Shown here: in pieces, positions 49,680-58,086 of the stretch
Position numbering within the stretch: position 1 is the first letter of the stretch
Layout of the letters: each line of letters starts with the position of its first letter
Assembly: GCA_017569285.1 (NCBI GenBank)
Contig: CP069419.1
Coordinates: forward strand, 992,001-1,056,000
Reading direction: 5' to 3'
Length of the DNA: 64,000 nucleotides
Source: Clostridiales bacterium
Lineage (GTDB): Bacteria > Bacillota > Clostridia > Christensenellales > Aristaeellaceae
Translations under genes and position numbers: made by a program
Notes under the pieces: generated by a model
What the model saw: the letters and a program-made list of their open reading frames with translations, nothing else
What the model was told of the DNA's origin: nothing
Databases searched by the model: none

Positions 49680-49703
49680 CCCGGCAGCGGTTCCGCTGCC
49701 GGG
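49680..49703. terminator. GC-rich hairpin after the hydrolase gene
   Basis: A perfect 11-bp stem CCCGGCAGCGG/CCGCTGCCGGG with a TT loop. The plus side lacks a T-run; the minus side has GCTTTTG. Confidence 0.5.
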
Positions 49704-49937
49704 TATCTGCATAGCCTGGCGCCGTTTCTGTTATTGCGGCTGCTATGTTTCGCATCCTGCGGTGATCCCCTCACCGTGGTTAAAGGATATCATGGTTTTC
49801 CGGAAATATACAGGATTACCGGGGCAAATTAACCCCGGTTATTTTTCTTTTTCATGCCTTCCGCAGACAGCATAAAAACTTGATTATTGTCACTCCGGCG
49901 TATATACTGACACATAGAAAAAACGGAGGACCGGGCG

Positions 49938-50411
49938 ATGAAAAAGGAAGAAAAAACCAACGTCATGCGGGTGCTGGAACAGAAGAAGATTGCGTATCAG
50001 AGCCACTCCTACGAGCCGGACGCCACGATGACCGGCCTGCAGATCGCCGTTCTCCTTGGCCAGGAGCCGTCCCACGTGTTCAAAACGTTGGTTACCGTCG
50101 GAAAGCCCGCGCGTTACTATGTGTTTGTCATTCCGGTGGAATCGGAGCTGGACCTGAAAAAGGCCGCAGCGGCTGCCGGGGAAAAGTCCGTCAGCATGAT
50201 TCCCCAGAAGGAGCTTCTGCCCCTCACCGGATATATCCACGGCGGCTGCTCCCCCATCGGGATGAAAAAGCATTTCCCGACATTTATCCATCAGTCTGCC
50301 GGGGAGCTTCCGGCCATGTGCGTCAGCGCAGGCAAGGTCGGTTTCCAGATTGAGCTTTGCCCGTCCGACCTGCTCCGCGCTGCGGACGCAAAGCTTGCCG
50401 ACCTGGTCTGA
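49938..50411 (+). CDS. ybaK: Cys-tRNA(Pro)/Cys-tRNA(Cys) deacylase
   Basis: A 157-residue YbaK/EbsC-family editing protein that frees cysteine from misacylated tRNA-Pro. Landmarks: TNVMRVLEQKKIAYQSHSYE at the N-terminus, the catalytic Lys in VFKTLVTVG, FVIPVESELDLKKAA, and the GGCSPIGMKKHFPTFI loop with the Gly-x-x-Ser-Pro motif. Length and order match the family. ATG 49938 follows CGGAGGACCGGGCG. Confidence 0.93.
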   Translation: MKKEEKTNVMRVLEQKKIAYQSHSYEPDATMTGLQIAVLLGQEPSHVFKTLVTVGKPARYYVFVIPVESELDLKKAAAAAGEKSVSMIPQKELLPLTGYIHGGCSPIGMKKHFPTFIHQSAGELPAMCVSAGKVGFQIELCPSDLLRAADAKLADLV

Positions 50412-50627
50412 TTTCCCGGTCTGAGCCGAAAAAAACATTCATGTTTTTTGCGGGAATCCGGGCTGTATATTTCGCCGGCAGGAAAATTAAATGCAAATAA
50501 TCCGCCGCGGTCATTCTTTATTCCCTGTTGTTTCAATGCTATCCTTGATTCAAGGTCAGGGATGACCGGAACATATTTTCCCCGGTTCCGTATGAACCGA
50601 TCAACTAAATCTGAAAGGAGTACCCCA

Positions 50628-52076
50628 ATGAACGATTTCCTCAATTTCCTCGAGACCGGGTGGTACTGGATCCTGATTGCCATCGTCGGCATCATCATCC
50701 TCATCAAGTTCATTCCCCGTTACAAGATCGCCCCGCCGGATACCGCGCTGATCATCTCCGGCCTGATCCGCCGGAACTACAAGGTCCGCAATCCTGACGG
50801 AACCGTATCTTCCAAGAAATTCGGCTACCGGATCGTCCGTGGCGGTGCGACCTTCTACATCCCGGCCATTGAGCGGATTGACCAGCTGGATATGTGCCTG
50901 AACCAGGTGGACATCAAAACGGCGCAGCCGGTCCCCACCAAGGAATACATCTCCGTGCTGGTGGACGCGGTGGCCAACATCAAGATCGGTTCGGATGACC
51001 TGTCTATCGCGACAGCCGCCGAACAGCTGCTCCACTACAATCCCGAGCAGATCAAATCCCTGGCCAAGGACGTGCTGGAAGGCAACATGCGTGAGATCAT
51101 CGGCCAGATGACCATCGCCGAACTGGTACAGAACCGTGACAAGTTCGCCCAGGAATCCATCAAGGCCGCCATGAGCGACATGAGCAACATGGGCCTGGAG
51201 ATCATCAACCTGACCATCCAGAACTTCTCCGACAAGGACGGCAACGTCATCGACACGATGGCGGCCCGCAACGTTGCGGAGAAGGAACAGGACAAGCGTG
51301 TGGCTGAAGCCGCCGCCGAAAAGGAATCCAAGTTCGCCGAGATGCAGGCGGAAGCGGAAATCGCCCGCCAGAACCGCGACCTGGAAGTCCAGAAAGCCGC
51401 TTTCAAGCAGGAAACCGAAGAAGCCCGCGCCAAGGCGGAAATGGCCTACCGGATTGAACAGCAGCGTATCCAGAAGACCTTCGAAACGGAGCACGCCGCT
51501 GCCGAGCTGACCCGTCTGGAAAAGGAAACCGAACTCCGGCGCCAGGAAGTCGAAATCCAGCGTGAAAAGCTGAATGTCGAGATCCGTGAAAAGGCGCAGG
51601 CGGATAAGGACAGCGCGATTGCCGCGGCCGAAGCGGAGAGATTCCGCCGGCAGGCCGAAGCGGACGCCGCCCTGTACGCTGCCCAGAAGGAAGCCGAAGC
51701 CATCCGCATGAAGGGTGAAGCCGAAGCGGAAGCCATGCGGCTGAAGGCCGAGGCCATGGCCCTCTACGGACAAGCTGCCATGATGGAAATGGTAACCGAC
51801 AAGCTGCCTGACATCGCCCGCGCGGTGGCCGAGCCCCTGAGCAAGACCGAGAAGATCATCCTCTTCGGTGAAGGCGGCGCGACCTCCATGGCCCGCGATA
51901 CAGCCGGCACCATGCTGCAGACCTTCGAAGCCGTGAAGGAGGCGGTGGGCCTGGATATCCCCAAGGCCATCCGGGATGTCACCACCGGCGGACTGATCGG
52001 CAAAGCGGCGAAGGAAGCCGCGGATGAAGACAATTCTGCCCCGGCCGCGGATGCGGATGAAACTCCCGAAGCGTAA
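50628..52076 (+). CDS. floT: Flotillin family (SPFH) membrane scaffold protein
   Basis: A 482-residue flotillin. An N-terminal hairpin helix (WYWILIAIVGIIILIKFI) precedes the SPFH/Band 7 domain (about 40-210: PDTALIISGLI, VDIKTAQPVPTKEYISVLVD, MGLEIINLTIQNFSDKDG). A long Ala/Glu-rich coiled coil (about 225-400; many EAE repeats) follows, then a C-terminal oligomerisation part. Flotillins organise ordered membrane microdomains. ATG 50628 follows AAAGGAG. It is single-gene with its own terminator; the usual NfeD partner is not adjacent. Confidence 0.9.
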   Translation: MNDFLNFLETGWYWILIAIVGIIILIKFIPRYKIAPPDTALIISGLIRRNYKVRNPDGTVSSKKFGYRIVRGGATFYIPAIERIDQLDMCLNQVDIKTAQPVPTKEYISVLVDAVANIKIGSDDLSIATAAEQLLHYNPEQIKSLAKDVLEGNMREIIGQMTIAELVQNRDKFAQESIKAAMSDMSNMGLEIINLTIQNFSDKDGNVIDTMAARNVAEKEQDKRVAEAAAEKESKFAEMQAEAEIARQNRDLEVQKAAFKQETEEARAKAEMAYRIEQQRIQKTFETEHAAAELTRLEKETELRRQEVEIQREKLNVEIREKAQADKDSAIAAAEAERFRRQAEADAALYAAQKEAEAIRMKGEAEAEAMRLKAEAMALYGQAAMMEMVTDKLPDIARAVAEPLSKTEKIILFGEGGATSMARDTAGTMLQTFEAVKEAVGLDIPKAIRDVTTGGLIGKAAKEAADEDNSAPAADADETPEA

Positions 52077-52085
52077 CAGACAAAC

Positions 52086-52130
52086 AGCCCGCTGCAGGTT
52101 CCACCGGGAACCCGCAGCGGGCTTCTTTTT
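52086..52130 (+). terminator. Terminator of the flotillin gene
   Basis: AGCCCGCTGC (52086-52095) pairs with GCAGCGGGCT (52114-52123), with an inner GGTTCC/GGAACC stem, then TCTTTTTG. Confidence 0.9.
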
Positions 52131-52169
52131 GTTTCTCTGCAGTTGTCCATTGCCTTCCTGGCGGTTGTT

Positions 52170-53294
52170 TTACTTCATCCGGATCAGCTCATACTCCCGG
52201 GTGCCCAGGCCGATCTTTTCGGCATGCGCCAGCGTCTCCCGCCAGCTGGTATTCGGGTGGTTATCCAGGAAGGGGTCATGGTGGTGATGCCAGTGTTCCC
52301 GGGCCAGGTGGTCGCCCAGCTGGCTGTTCCGGATCGGCTCCGCCGCCATACACAGGTCCACGCAGGCCTGGTCCAGCGCCACGGGATCAAACGAGGCCAG
52401 CATTCCGATATCCGGCAGGATCGGCGCGTCGTTTTCGCTGTGGCAGTCGCAGTTCGGGGACACGTCCATAATCAGCGTGATATGGAAGCACGGCTTTCCG
52501 GCGCAGATCGCGGCGGTGTATTCCGCCATCTTCCGTCCCAGCATCTCCGATGCGGAATCGAATGCGGTTTGGATCGCGTCAAACGCGCACGCGCCGATGC
52601 AGCGGCCGCAGCCCTTGCATTCATCCGGATTGATCACGGCCTTGCCCGTCTCATAGTGGATTGCGTCGGATCCGCATTCCCTCGCGCATTTCCGGCAGTT
52701 CCGGCACAGGTCGGGGTCCACCGTCGGTTTCCCGTCGTTGTGCTGCTGCATCTTGCCGGCCCGGCTGCCGCCGCCCATGCCGATGTTCTTGATCGTGCCG
52801 CCGAATCCGGCCACCTCATGTCCCTTGAAATGGGACAGCGAAATCAGCACGTCCGCGTCATAAAGGGCCCGGCCGATATATGCCTCTTTGCAGAATTCCC
52901 CGTTCGGAACCGGCACCGCGATATCATCTGTTCCCTTCAGCCCGTCCGCAATGATCACATAGCAGCCGGTCGTCATGCTGTTGAATCCGTTTACCTCAGC
53001 GTTGTACAGGTGGTCCAGCGCGTTCTTCCGGCTTCCGGGGTACAGCGTGTTGCAGTCCGTCAGGAAGGGCTTCCCGCCCATCTCCTTCACCAGGTCCGCC
53101 ACGGCCTTCGCATAGTTTGGCCGCAGGTACGCCAGATTGCCCAGCTCACCGAAATGCATTTTGATCGCGGTAAACTTCCCTTCAAACGGGATTTCCCCGA
53201 TCCCGGCCCGCCGGCACAGCTTCTGCAGCTTCACCGTCAGGCTCACGTCCTGTGTGGTCCGGAAATCCGTAAAGTAAACCTTTGCCTTGTCCAT
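52170..53294 (-). CDS. DUF362 protein with two [4Fe-4S] ferredoxin motifs
   Basis: A 374-residue protein. The DUF362 part (TDFRTTQDVSLTVKLQKLC, FTAIKMHFGELGNLAYLRP, LISLSHFKGHEVAGFGGTIK, NIGMGGGSRAGKM) is followed by CRNCRKCARECG and CKGCGRCIGAC, two clusters of ferredoxin type, and a C-terminal SFDPVALDQACVDL block typical of the family. The physiological partner is unknown. GGGAGG is 7 bases before ATG 53294; the 35 upstream residues in frame are not family sequence. The gene follows the TSUP transporter gene by 95 bases on the same strand. Confidence 0.9.
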   Translation of the reverse strand: MDKAKVYFTDFRTTQDVSLTVKLQKLCRRAGIGEIPFEGKFTAIKMHFGELGNLAYLRPNYAKAVADLVKEMGGKPFLTDCNTLYPGSRKNALDHLYNAEVNGFNSMTTGCYVIIADGLKGTDDIAVPVPNGEFCKEAYIGRALYDADVLISLSHFKGHEVAGFGGTIKNIGMGGGSRAGKMQQHNDGKPTVDPDLCRNCRKCARECGSDAIHYETGKAVINPDECKGCGRCIGACAFDAIQTAFDSASEMLGRKMAEYTAAICAGKPCFHITLIMDVSPNCDCHSENDAPILPDIGMLASFDPVALDQACVDLCMAAEPIRNSQLGDHLAREHWHHHHDPFLDNHPNTSWRETLAHAEKIGLGTREYELIRMK

Positions 53295-53388
53295 CCGGAA
53301 GCCTCCCCGTATATTCTGTCTTTTCGGTAGGATTACTATATCACGCCGGTCCCGGTTTCCGCAACGGGAACAGTCCGGACACAAGGCG

Positions 53389-54171
53389 TCAGAAACCAAA
53401 GATGATTTTTGCCAGCAGCAGGGCCAGCACCAGCAGGATCACCGGCCGGACAATCTTCACGCCTTTGGACATTGCCAGTCCCGAGCCCACCCAGGCGCCG
53501 GCCATATTCCATGCCGCGCCGGCCAGCCCCAGCGGAATCAGCACCTGCCCGTTCAGCAGGAAAACCGCCAGGGAGGTAATATTGGATGTCAGGTTGATCA
53601 CCTTGGCCTGGGCGTTGGCGGAGCCGACCGCCATCCGGGTGAATACTGTAAACGCGATAATCAGGAACGTCCCGGTGCCCGGTCCGTAAAAGCCGTCATA
53701 CATGCCGATCACAAACGCGGAAACACAGCAGACAGCCAGCGTTTTCCGGTCCGCCGCAGCCGGCTTTCCGCTGTCCCGGAACAGGTGCCGGTTCAGCACG
53801 AAGAACGCGGCAATTGGAAGGACGCCCAGCAGGATATACTTCAGCGCCGCTTCATCCACCAGCAGGGACAGTCGCGCGCCCAGCGAGGATCCGACCGCCG
53901 CCATCATCACCGACGGCACCGCCAGGCGGAAATTCACCAGTCCCTTCCGGATAAAGCGCACCGTTGCCAGGGTGGTCCCGCAGGCGGAGGACAGCTTGTT
54001 GGTTGCGATCGCCATATGGGCCGGCAGTCCTGCAAACAGATAAGCCGGCAGGGAAATCAGTCCCCCGCCTCCGCCGATGGAATCCACCAGTCCCGCGAGG
54101 AACAGCAGCGGGCAGACGATCAGGAACATTTCCGGGGTCAGCCGCATGGGAAACCGCCTGCCTTTCTTCAT
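53389..54171 (-). CDS. TSUP (TauE/SafE) family anion exporter
   Basis: About 260 residues, eight membrane helices in two repeats. Repeat signatures: LAGLVDSIGGGGGLISLPAY in the first half and GMYDGFYGPGTGTFLIIAFT in the second. TSUP members move sulfite, sulfonates or organosulfur anions. The start is uncertain between 54171 (GGAAC upstream) and 54147 (weaker site, giving MRLTPEMFL). It precedes the DUF362 ferredoxin gene and follows the terminator of the T-box-controlled synthetase gene. Confidence 0.87.
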   Translation of the reverse strand: MKKGRRFPMRLTPEMFLIVCPLLFLAGLVDSIGGGGGLISLPAYLFAGLPAHMAIATNKLSSACGTTLATVRFIRKGLVNFRLAVPSVMMAAVGSSLGARLSLLVDEAALKYILLGVLPIAAFFVLNRHLFRDSGKPAAADRKTLAVCCVSAFVIGMYDGFYGPGTGTFLIIAFTVFTRMAVGSANAQAKVINLTSNITSLAVFLLNGQVLIPLGLAGAAWNMAGAWVGSGLAMSKGVKIVRPVILLVLALLLAKIIFGF

Positions 54172-54247
54172 TCTGCGTTCCGGCATTTCTGCCGTTGTGT
54201 CAACCGATTATACGGGACTTTCCCTTGTTTTTCAATCCGCCGGCAGG

Positions 54248-54273
54248 AAAAAAGCCCGGCTTCCGCCGGGCTT
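54248..54273 (-). terminator. Terminator of the acyl-CoA synthetase fusion gene
   Basis: AAGCCCGGC (54252-54260), loop TTCC, complement (54265-54273); the minus strand continues into TTTTTT. Confidence 0.9.
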
Positions 54274-54287
54274 GAAAATGCTCCTGA

Positions 54288-56561
54288 TCACAGCAGGTTG
54301 CGCTGGATCTTGCCGGAGATGGTCTTGGGCAGCTCATCCCGGAACACGATCTTCCGCGGATACTTGTAGGGAGCGGTGTGCTCCTTCACATAGTTCTGGA
54401 TTTCCTTCTTGAGTTCCTCGGTCCCCTCGGTCCCCTTCACCAGGACGATGGAGGCCTTCACGATCTGGCCGCGGATATCATCCGGCTCGGCGGAAACACC
54501 GCACTCCAGCACATAGGGCAGCTCCATGATAACCGATTCGATTTCGAACGGTCCGATCCGGTAACCGGAGGACTTGATGACATCGTCGATCCGGCTGACG
54601 TACCAGAAGTAGCCGTCCTCATCCCGCCAGGCCGTATCGCCGGTGTGGTAGAGGCCGTCGTGCCAGGCTTCCTTCGTCTTTTCCTCGTCGAGGTAGTACT
54701 CGCGGTACAGGCCGCAGGGCACGTTCTTGTCCGTATGGATCACAATCTCGCCGACTTCGCCGTTGGCCACCGGGTTGCCGTCCGGATCCACGATGTCCAC
54801 GTCGTACTGCGGATTGGCCTTGCCCATGGAACCGATCTTCGGGGTGGTCCCGTAGAGGTTGCCGATGGTCAGCGTCGTCTCGGTCTGGCCGAAGCCTTCC
54901 ATGATCTTCAGGCCGGTCGCCTTTTCGAACTGGCGGTATACTTCAGGGTTCAGTGCCTCGCCGGCGGTGGTCATGTGGTGGATGGAGGATAGGTCGTAGT
55001 TGGCCAGGTCCACCTTGATGAACATCCGCAGCATGGTGGGCGGCGCACAGAACGTCGTGATATTGTATTTCTTGAACATCGGCAGGATGTCCGCCGCGTC
55101 AAACTTGTCAAAGTCATATACGAAGACCGCGCCCTCGCACAGCCACTGTCCGTACAGCTTGCCCCACAGGGACTTGCCCCAGCCCGTGTCGGAAATCGTC
55201 AGGTGCAGGCCGTCCCGCTCGCAGCAGTGCCAGTACTTGGCGGTCACATAGTGTCCCAGCGCGTAGGTATGCTTATGCTGCGCCATCTTCGGGTTGCCGG
55301 TCGTTCCGGAGGTGAAGAACATCAGCGCGGGATCGTTGCCGCAGGACGCGTCCTCCGGGCGGTGGTAGCGGCGGGTAAACAGCGGGTATTCCGCGTTCAG
55401 GTCATGCCATCCCTCGCGGCTGCCGTTCACCATGATCAGGGTCCTTACGGAGGGGCACTTCGCCGCGGCGCGCTCCGCGATCTCGGCGGTATCGCCGTCC
55501 GCCGTGCACACCAGCGCCTTCACGCCGGCCGCGTTGAAGCGGTATTCAAAGTCGTGTTCCTTCAGCTGGTTGGTCGCCGGGATGGCGATCGCGCCCAGCT
55601 TGTGCAGGGCCACCATGCAGAACCAGAACTGGTAGTGCCGCTTGAGCACCAGCATGACCCGGTCGCCACGTTTGATGCCCAGGGAGGTGAAGTAGTTGGC
55701 GCACTGGTTGGAAGCGTCCTTGATATCCTTGAAGGTGAAACGGCGCTCCTCGTGGTGCTTGTCCACATACAGCATCGCCAGCTTGTCCGGATACTTCCGG
55801 GCGATGCCGTCCACGATGTCGAAGCCGAAGTTGAAGGTCTCCGCGTTCGGGAAGGAGATCTTCTGCAGGCGGCCCCGCTCGTCCTCCACCGCATCGATGA
55901 ATTTGGAGGCAACCAGCTTGGTCTCATCTTCGCGGACCGCGGCGGGAGCGGCGGTTTCTTCCTCCACGGGCGCTGGTTCTTCGCCCGGCAGGATCATGGC
56001 CAGGAACACGCAGTCCTTCCCGTCCACCGCGATCATGCCGTGCGGCAGGGAGGAGTTGTAGTAGATGCTGTCGCCCTCATGCAGCACTTCCGTATGGTCG
56101 CCGACCTGCACCTTCAGGCTGCCCTGCAGCACCAGGTCAAATTCCTGGCCGCGGTGGCTCACCAGGTGGATCGGTTCATTCTGCTGCTTCTCGGAATATT
56201 CATACCGCACCCAGTAGGGCTCGGCAATCTTGTCCCGGAATTTCGGCGCCAGGTTGGAAATCGCGATGCCTTCTTCTCTTGCGGTGGTCTCGCCCTTGCC
56301 GCGGCGGGTCACCGTGTAGGTGGACAGGAAGGCATTCTGGCCTTCCAGCAGCTCGGTCAGTTCCATGTTGAACGCCTGGGCGGACTTGTAGATGAATGTG
56401 AAGGGCATGTCCGTCTTGCCGGCTTCGTAAAGCAGGTATTCTTCCGGCGTCACTTCGGTCTTTTCGGCCATATCCTCCGGGGTCCAGCCGAGGATCTCCC
56501 GCATCTCACGGAGTCGGGAAGCGATGGCGCTGAGTTGATTGAGGTCGGTCTGGGTCGGCAT
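54288..56561 (-). CDS. HTH-cupin-acyl-CoA synthetase fusion
   Basis: A 757-residue three-part protein. Residues 10-75: XRE-type HTH (IASRLREMREILGWTPEDMA, EEYLLYEAGKTDM). Residues 110-195: cupin (LVLQGSLKVQVGDHTEVLHE, GDSIYYNSSLPHGM). Residues 235-757: an AMP-forming acyl-CoA synthetase with P-loop MFFTSGTTGNPKMAQ, core GFGQTET, hinge YHTGDTAWRDEDGYFWYVSR and the catalytic Lys in PKTISGKIQRNLL. The synthetase resembles medium-chain/aryl-acid types. HTH-cupin proteins usually act as regulators; here the regulator is joined to the enzyme. GGAGG precedes ATG 56561. A T-box lies upstream. Confidence 0.9.
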   Translation of the reverse strand: MPTQTDLNQLSAIASRLREMREILGWTPEDMAEKTEVTPEEYLLYEAGKTDMPFTFIYKSAQAFNMELTELLEGQNAFLSTYTVTRRGKGETTAREEGIAISNLAPKFRDKIAEPYWVRYEYSEKQQNEPIHLVSHRGQEFDLVLQGSLKVQVGDHTEVLHEGDSIYYNSSLPHGMIAVDGKDCVFLAMILPGEEPAPVEEETAAPAAVREDETKLVASKFIDAVEDERGRLQKISFPNAETFNFGFDIVDGIARKYPDKLAMLYVDKHHEERRFTFKDIKDASNQCANYFTSLGIKRGDRVMLVLKRHYQFWFCMVALHKLGAIAIPATNQLKEHDFEYRFNAAGVKALVCTADGDTAEIAERAAAKCPSVRTLIMVNGSREGWHDLNAEYPLFTRRYHRPEDASCGNDPALMFFTSGTTGNPKMAQHKHTYALGHYVTAKYWHCCERDGLHLTISDTGWGKSLWGKLYGQWLCEGAVFVYDFDKFDAADILPMFKKYNITTFCAPPTMLRMFIKVDLANYDLSSIHHMTTAGEALNPEVYRQFEKATGLKIMEGFGQTETTLTIGNLYGTTPKIGSMGKANPQYDVDIVDPDGNPVANGEVGEIVIHTDKNVPCGLYREYYLDEEKTKEAWHDGLYHTGDTAWRDEDGYFWYVSRIDDVIKSSGYRIGPFEIESVIMELPYVLECGVSAEPDDIRGQIVKASIVLVKGTEGTEELKKEIQNYVKEHTAPYKYPRKIVFRDELPKTISGKIQRNLL

Positions 56562-56622
56562 GATCAGTTTCCTCCTTTGGAAAACTTTGTCCTCTCTGCG
56601 TTCAAGATGGCATGGCCGGTAG

Positions 56623-56882
56623 AAAAAATGACCCGTCTCGCTTTGAGACGGGTCATGATGACTCGCGGTACCACTCAAATTGTGTGTTTCCACACCACTT
56701 CAGGCACACTCTGATGCCCTATGCATTGACGCAGCAGTTACGGGAGACGCCTACTGAGATAATCCGTTCGGATCTCCGGCTCGGAAGGGATGGGATGAAG
56801 CTTCAGTCCGCCGGTTCACACCATACCCGGCTCTCTGTGGGACCTCCCGCTGTTCCGTCTTCGTCACAGCCTGTATGAAATT
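56623..56882 (-). ncRNA. T-box leader of the acyl-CoA synthetase fusion gene
   Basis: On the minus strand the T-box sequence TGAGTGGTACCGCGAGT (56677-56661) is followed by a perfect terminator (GACCCGTCTC, AAAGC, GAGACGGGTC, then ATTTTTT; down to 56623). Upstream is a Stem I with a K-turn-like GACGAAGACGG, an AG bulge (CACAGAGA) and the distal GCCGG/CCGGC helix. Uncharged tRNA binding the T-box bulge would favour the antiterminator. The specifier probably lies in GAAGCTTCATCCC; UUC (Phe) fits best by eye, but AUC or CUU are not excluded. Confidence 0.87.
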
Positions 56883-56888
56883 GCTTGA

Positions 56889-56916
56889 ATTTTAGCACAA
56901 ATCCGGGGATTGTCAA
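56889..56916 (-). promoter_or_regulatory. Promoter of the T-box transcript
   Basis: On the minus strand TTGACA (56916-56911) and TAAAAT (56894-56889) are 16 bases apart, just upstream of Stem I. Confidence 0.8.
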
Positions 56917-57161
56917 TGGTTATTTTCCGGAAGGATCGGCAGATACAGAGAAAAGACATTGTTTCCGCCCGGAATGCCTCCCCTGCCGCTCATTTCTCGC
57001 GTTCCTGTTGCGTATTCCTTCAGTTCGTGGCAAAATCCTTATATCAGGAAAAGAGTGCGCCCGGAAGCATGCATTGTCCCGGTTCGGCCAGACGGTTCCC
57101 CATGGAGGATGGCGGGCCGGTTCCGCGGGAAAAGCGCTTCGGGCAGGAAGCAGGAAAAGAT

Positions 57162-57977
57162 ATGAAATATACCGTTGGAATAACGAGCTGGTGCTGGCCG
57201 GATTTCAGCTCCGCCGCCTTCTCCCGGATCAAAAATGCGGGGTTTGATACCCTGCAGCTCGAGGTGGGCAGCTGGGAGGACGGGCTTCCCCTGTCCAAAA
57301 GGGAAATCCGGAAAGAATATGCGGAAGCTGCCGCCGGATCCGGCCTTCTCCTTCTTCCGGTAGCAGTCAACACCGTCTGCCGTCATCCCTTCACGGAAGG
57401 GCTGGATACCCCGGACGGGGCCATCGCCCTCAAAGCCCTGGATGCCGGGGTTGAAGCCGCCGCTGAAATGGGCGCCGAAGGAATCACCGTCCCCAATTTC
57501 GGCCGCAATAAGATCCTGGATCCGGCCGGACGGGAGAATACGGTCCTGGCTCTCCGCCATGCCTGCCAATACGCCATGGAGCTCGGTATAAACGTTTACA
57601 CGGAAAACCTCCTCCCGGCCGGTGAACTGGGAGACCTCTTCCGCGATTGTTCCTTTACCAACCTGTACCTGCTGTTCGACAGCCACAACTACATCCTCCA
57701 CAGCCGGGACTGCACCATGGATGTCCTGCGGTCCTGGTACGGCCGGATCGGTTCCCATCTGCACGTCAAGGCCGGAAGCGGTCTGCAGAGCGCTCCGCTC
57801 TCCGGCGGGAATTGCCTGGCAGGTGAAGTGCTCGCGTTCCTGAAGGAAAAGGATTACGCCGGTTCCATCGTGCTGGAAAACGATTATTCCAGGCCTCCGC
57901 TCTTCAGCGATGATCTCCGCTTTATGCTCGATGATATCGGGTTTATCCGCCGGCATACCGGTTCCGGCAGCATCTGA
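57162..57977 (+). CDS. Sugar phosphate isomerase/epimerase-type TIM barrel
   Basis: A 271-residue AP-endonuclease-2/xylose-isomerase-like TIM barrel: MKYTVGITSWCWPDFSSAAF at strand 1, GFDTLQLEVGSW at strand 2, LLLLPVAVNTV at strand 3, GAEGITVPNFG, INVYTENLLPAGE with a metal-binding Glu, YLLFDSHNYILHS, HLHVKAGSG and GSIVLENDYS. Such enzymes isomerise or epimerise sugars and inositols using a divalent metal. ATG 57162 follows CAGGAAAAGAT; the 84 residues readable upstream are not family-like. Substrate unknown. Confidence 0.85.
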   Translation: MKYTVGITSWCWPDFSSAAFSRIKNAGFDTLQLEVGSWEDGLPLSKREIRKEYAEAAAGSGLLLLPVAVNTVCRHPFTEGLDTPDGAIALKALDAGVEAAAEMGAEGITVPNFGRNKILDPAGRENTVLALRHACQYAMELGINVYTENLLPAGELGDLFRDCSFTNLYLLFDSHNYILHSRDCTMDVLRSWYGRIGSHLHVKAGSGLQSAPLSGGNCLAGEVLAFLKEKDYAGSIVLENDYSRPPLFSDDLRFMLDDIGFIRRHTGSGSI

Positions 57978-58086
57978 CCCTCCTTCCCCTTCTTGTCATT
58001 TTTCATATCTGCCGCTATACTGTTTCTGAAAAACCTTCCCTTCTTTCATTTGGATATCCATAGTGCCATATTCGGAGGAAACCGTT

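Noticed and set aside
55203-56714. 503-codon plus-strand ORF
   Set aside because: Antisense of the acyl-CoA synthetase fusion and its T-box leader.
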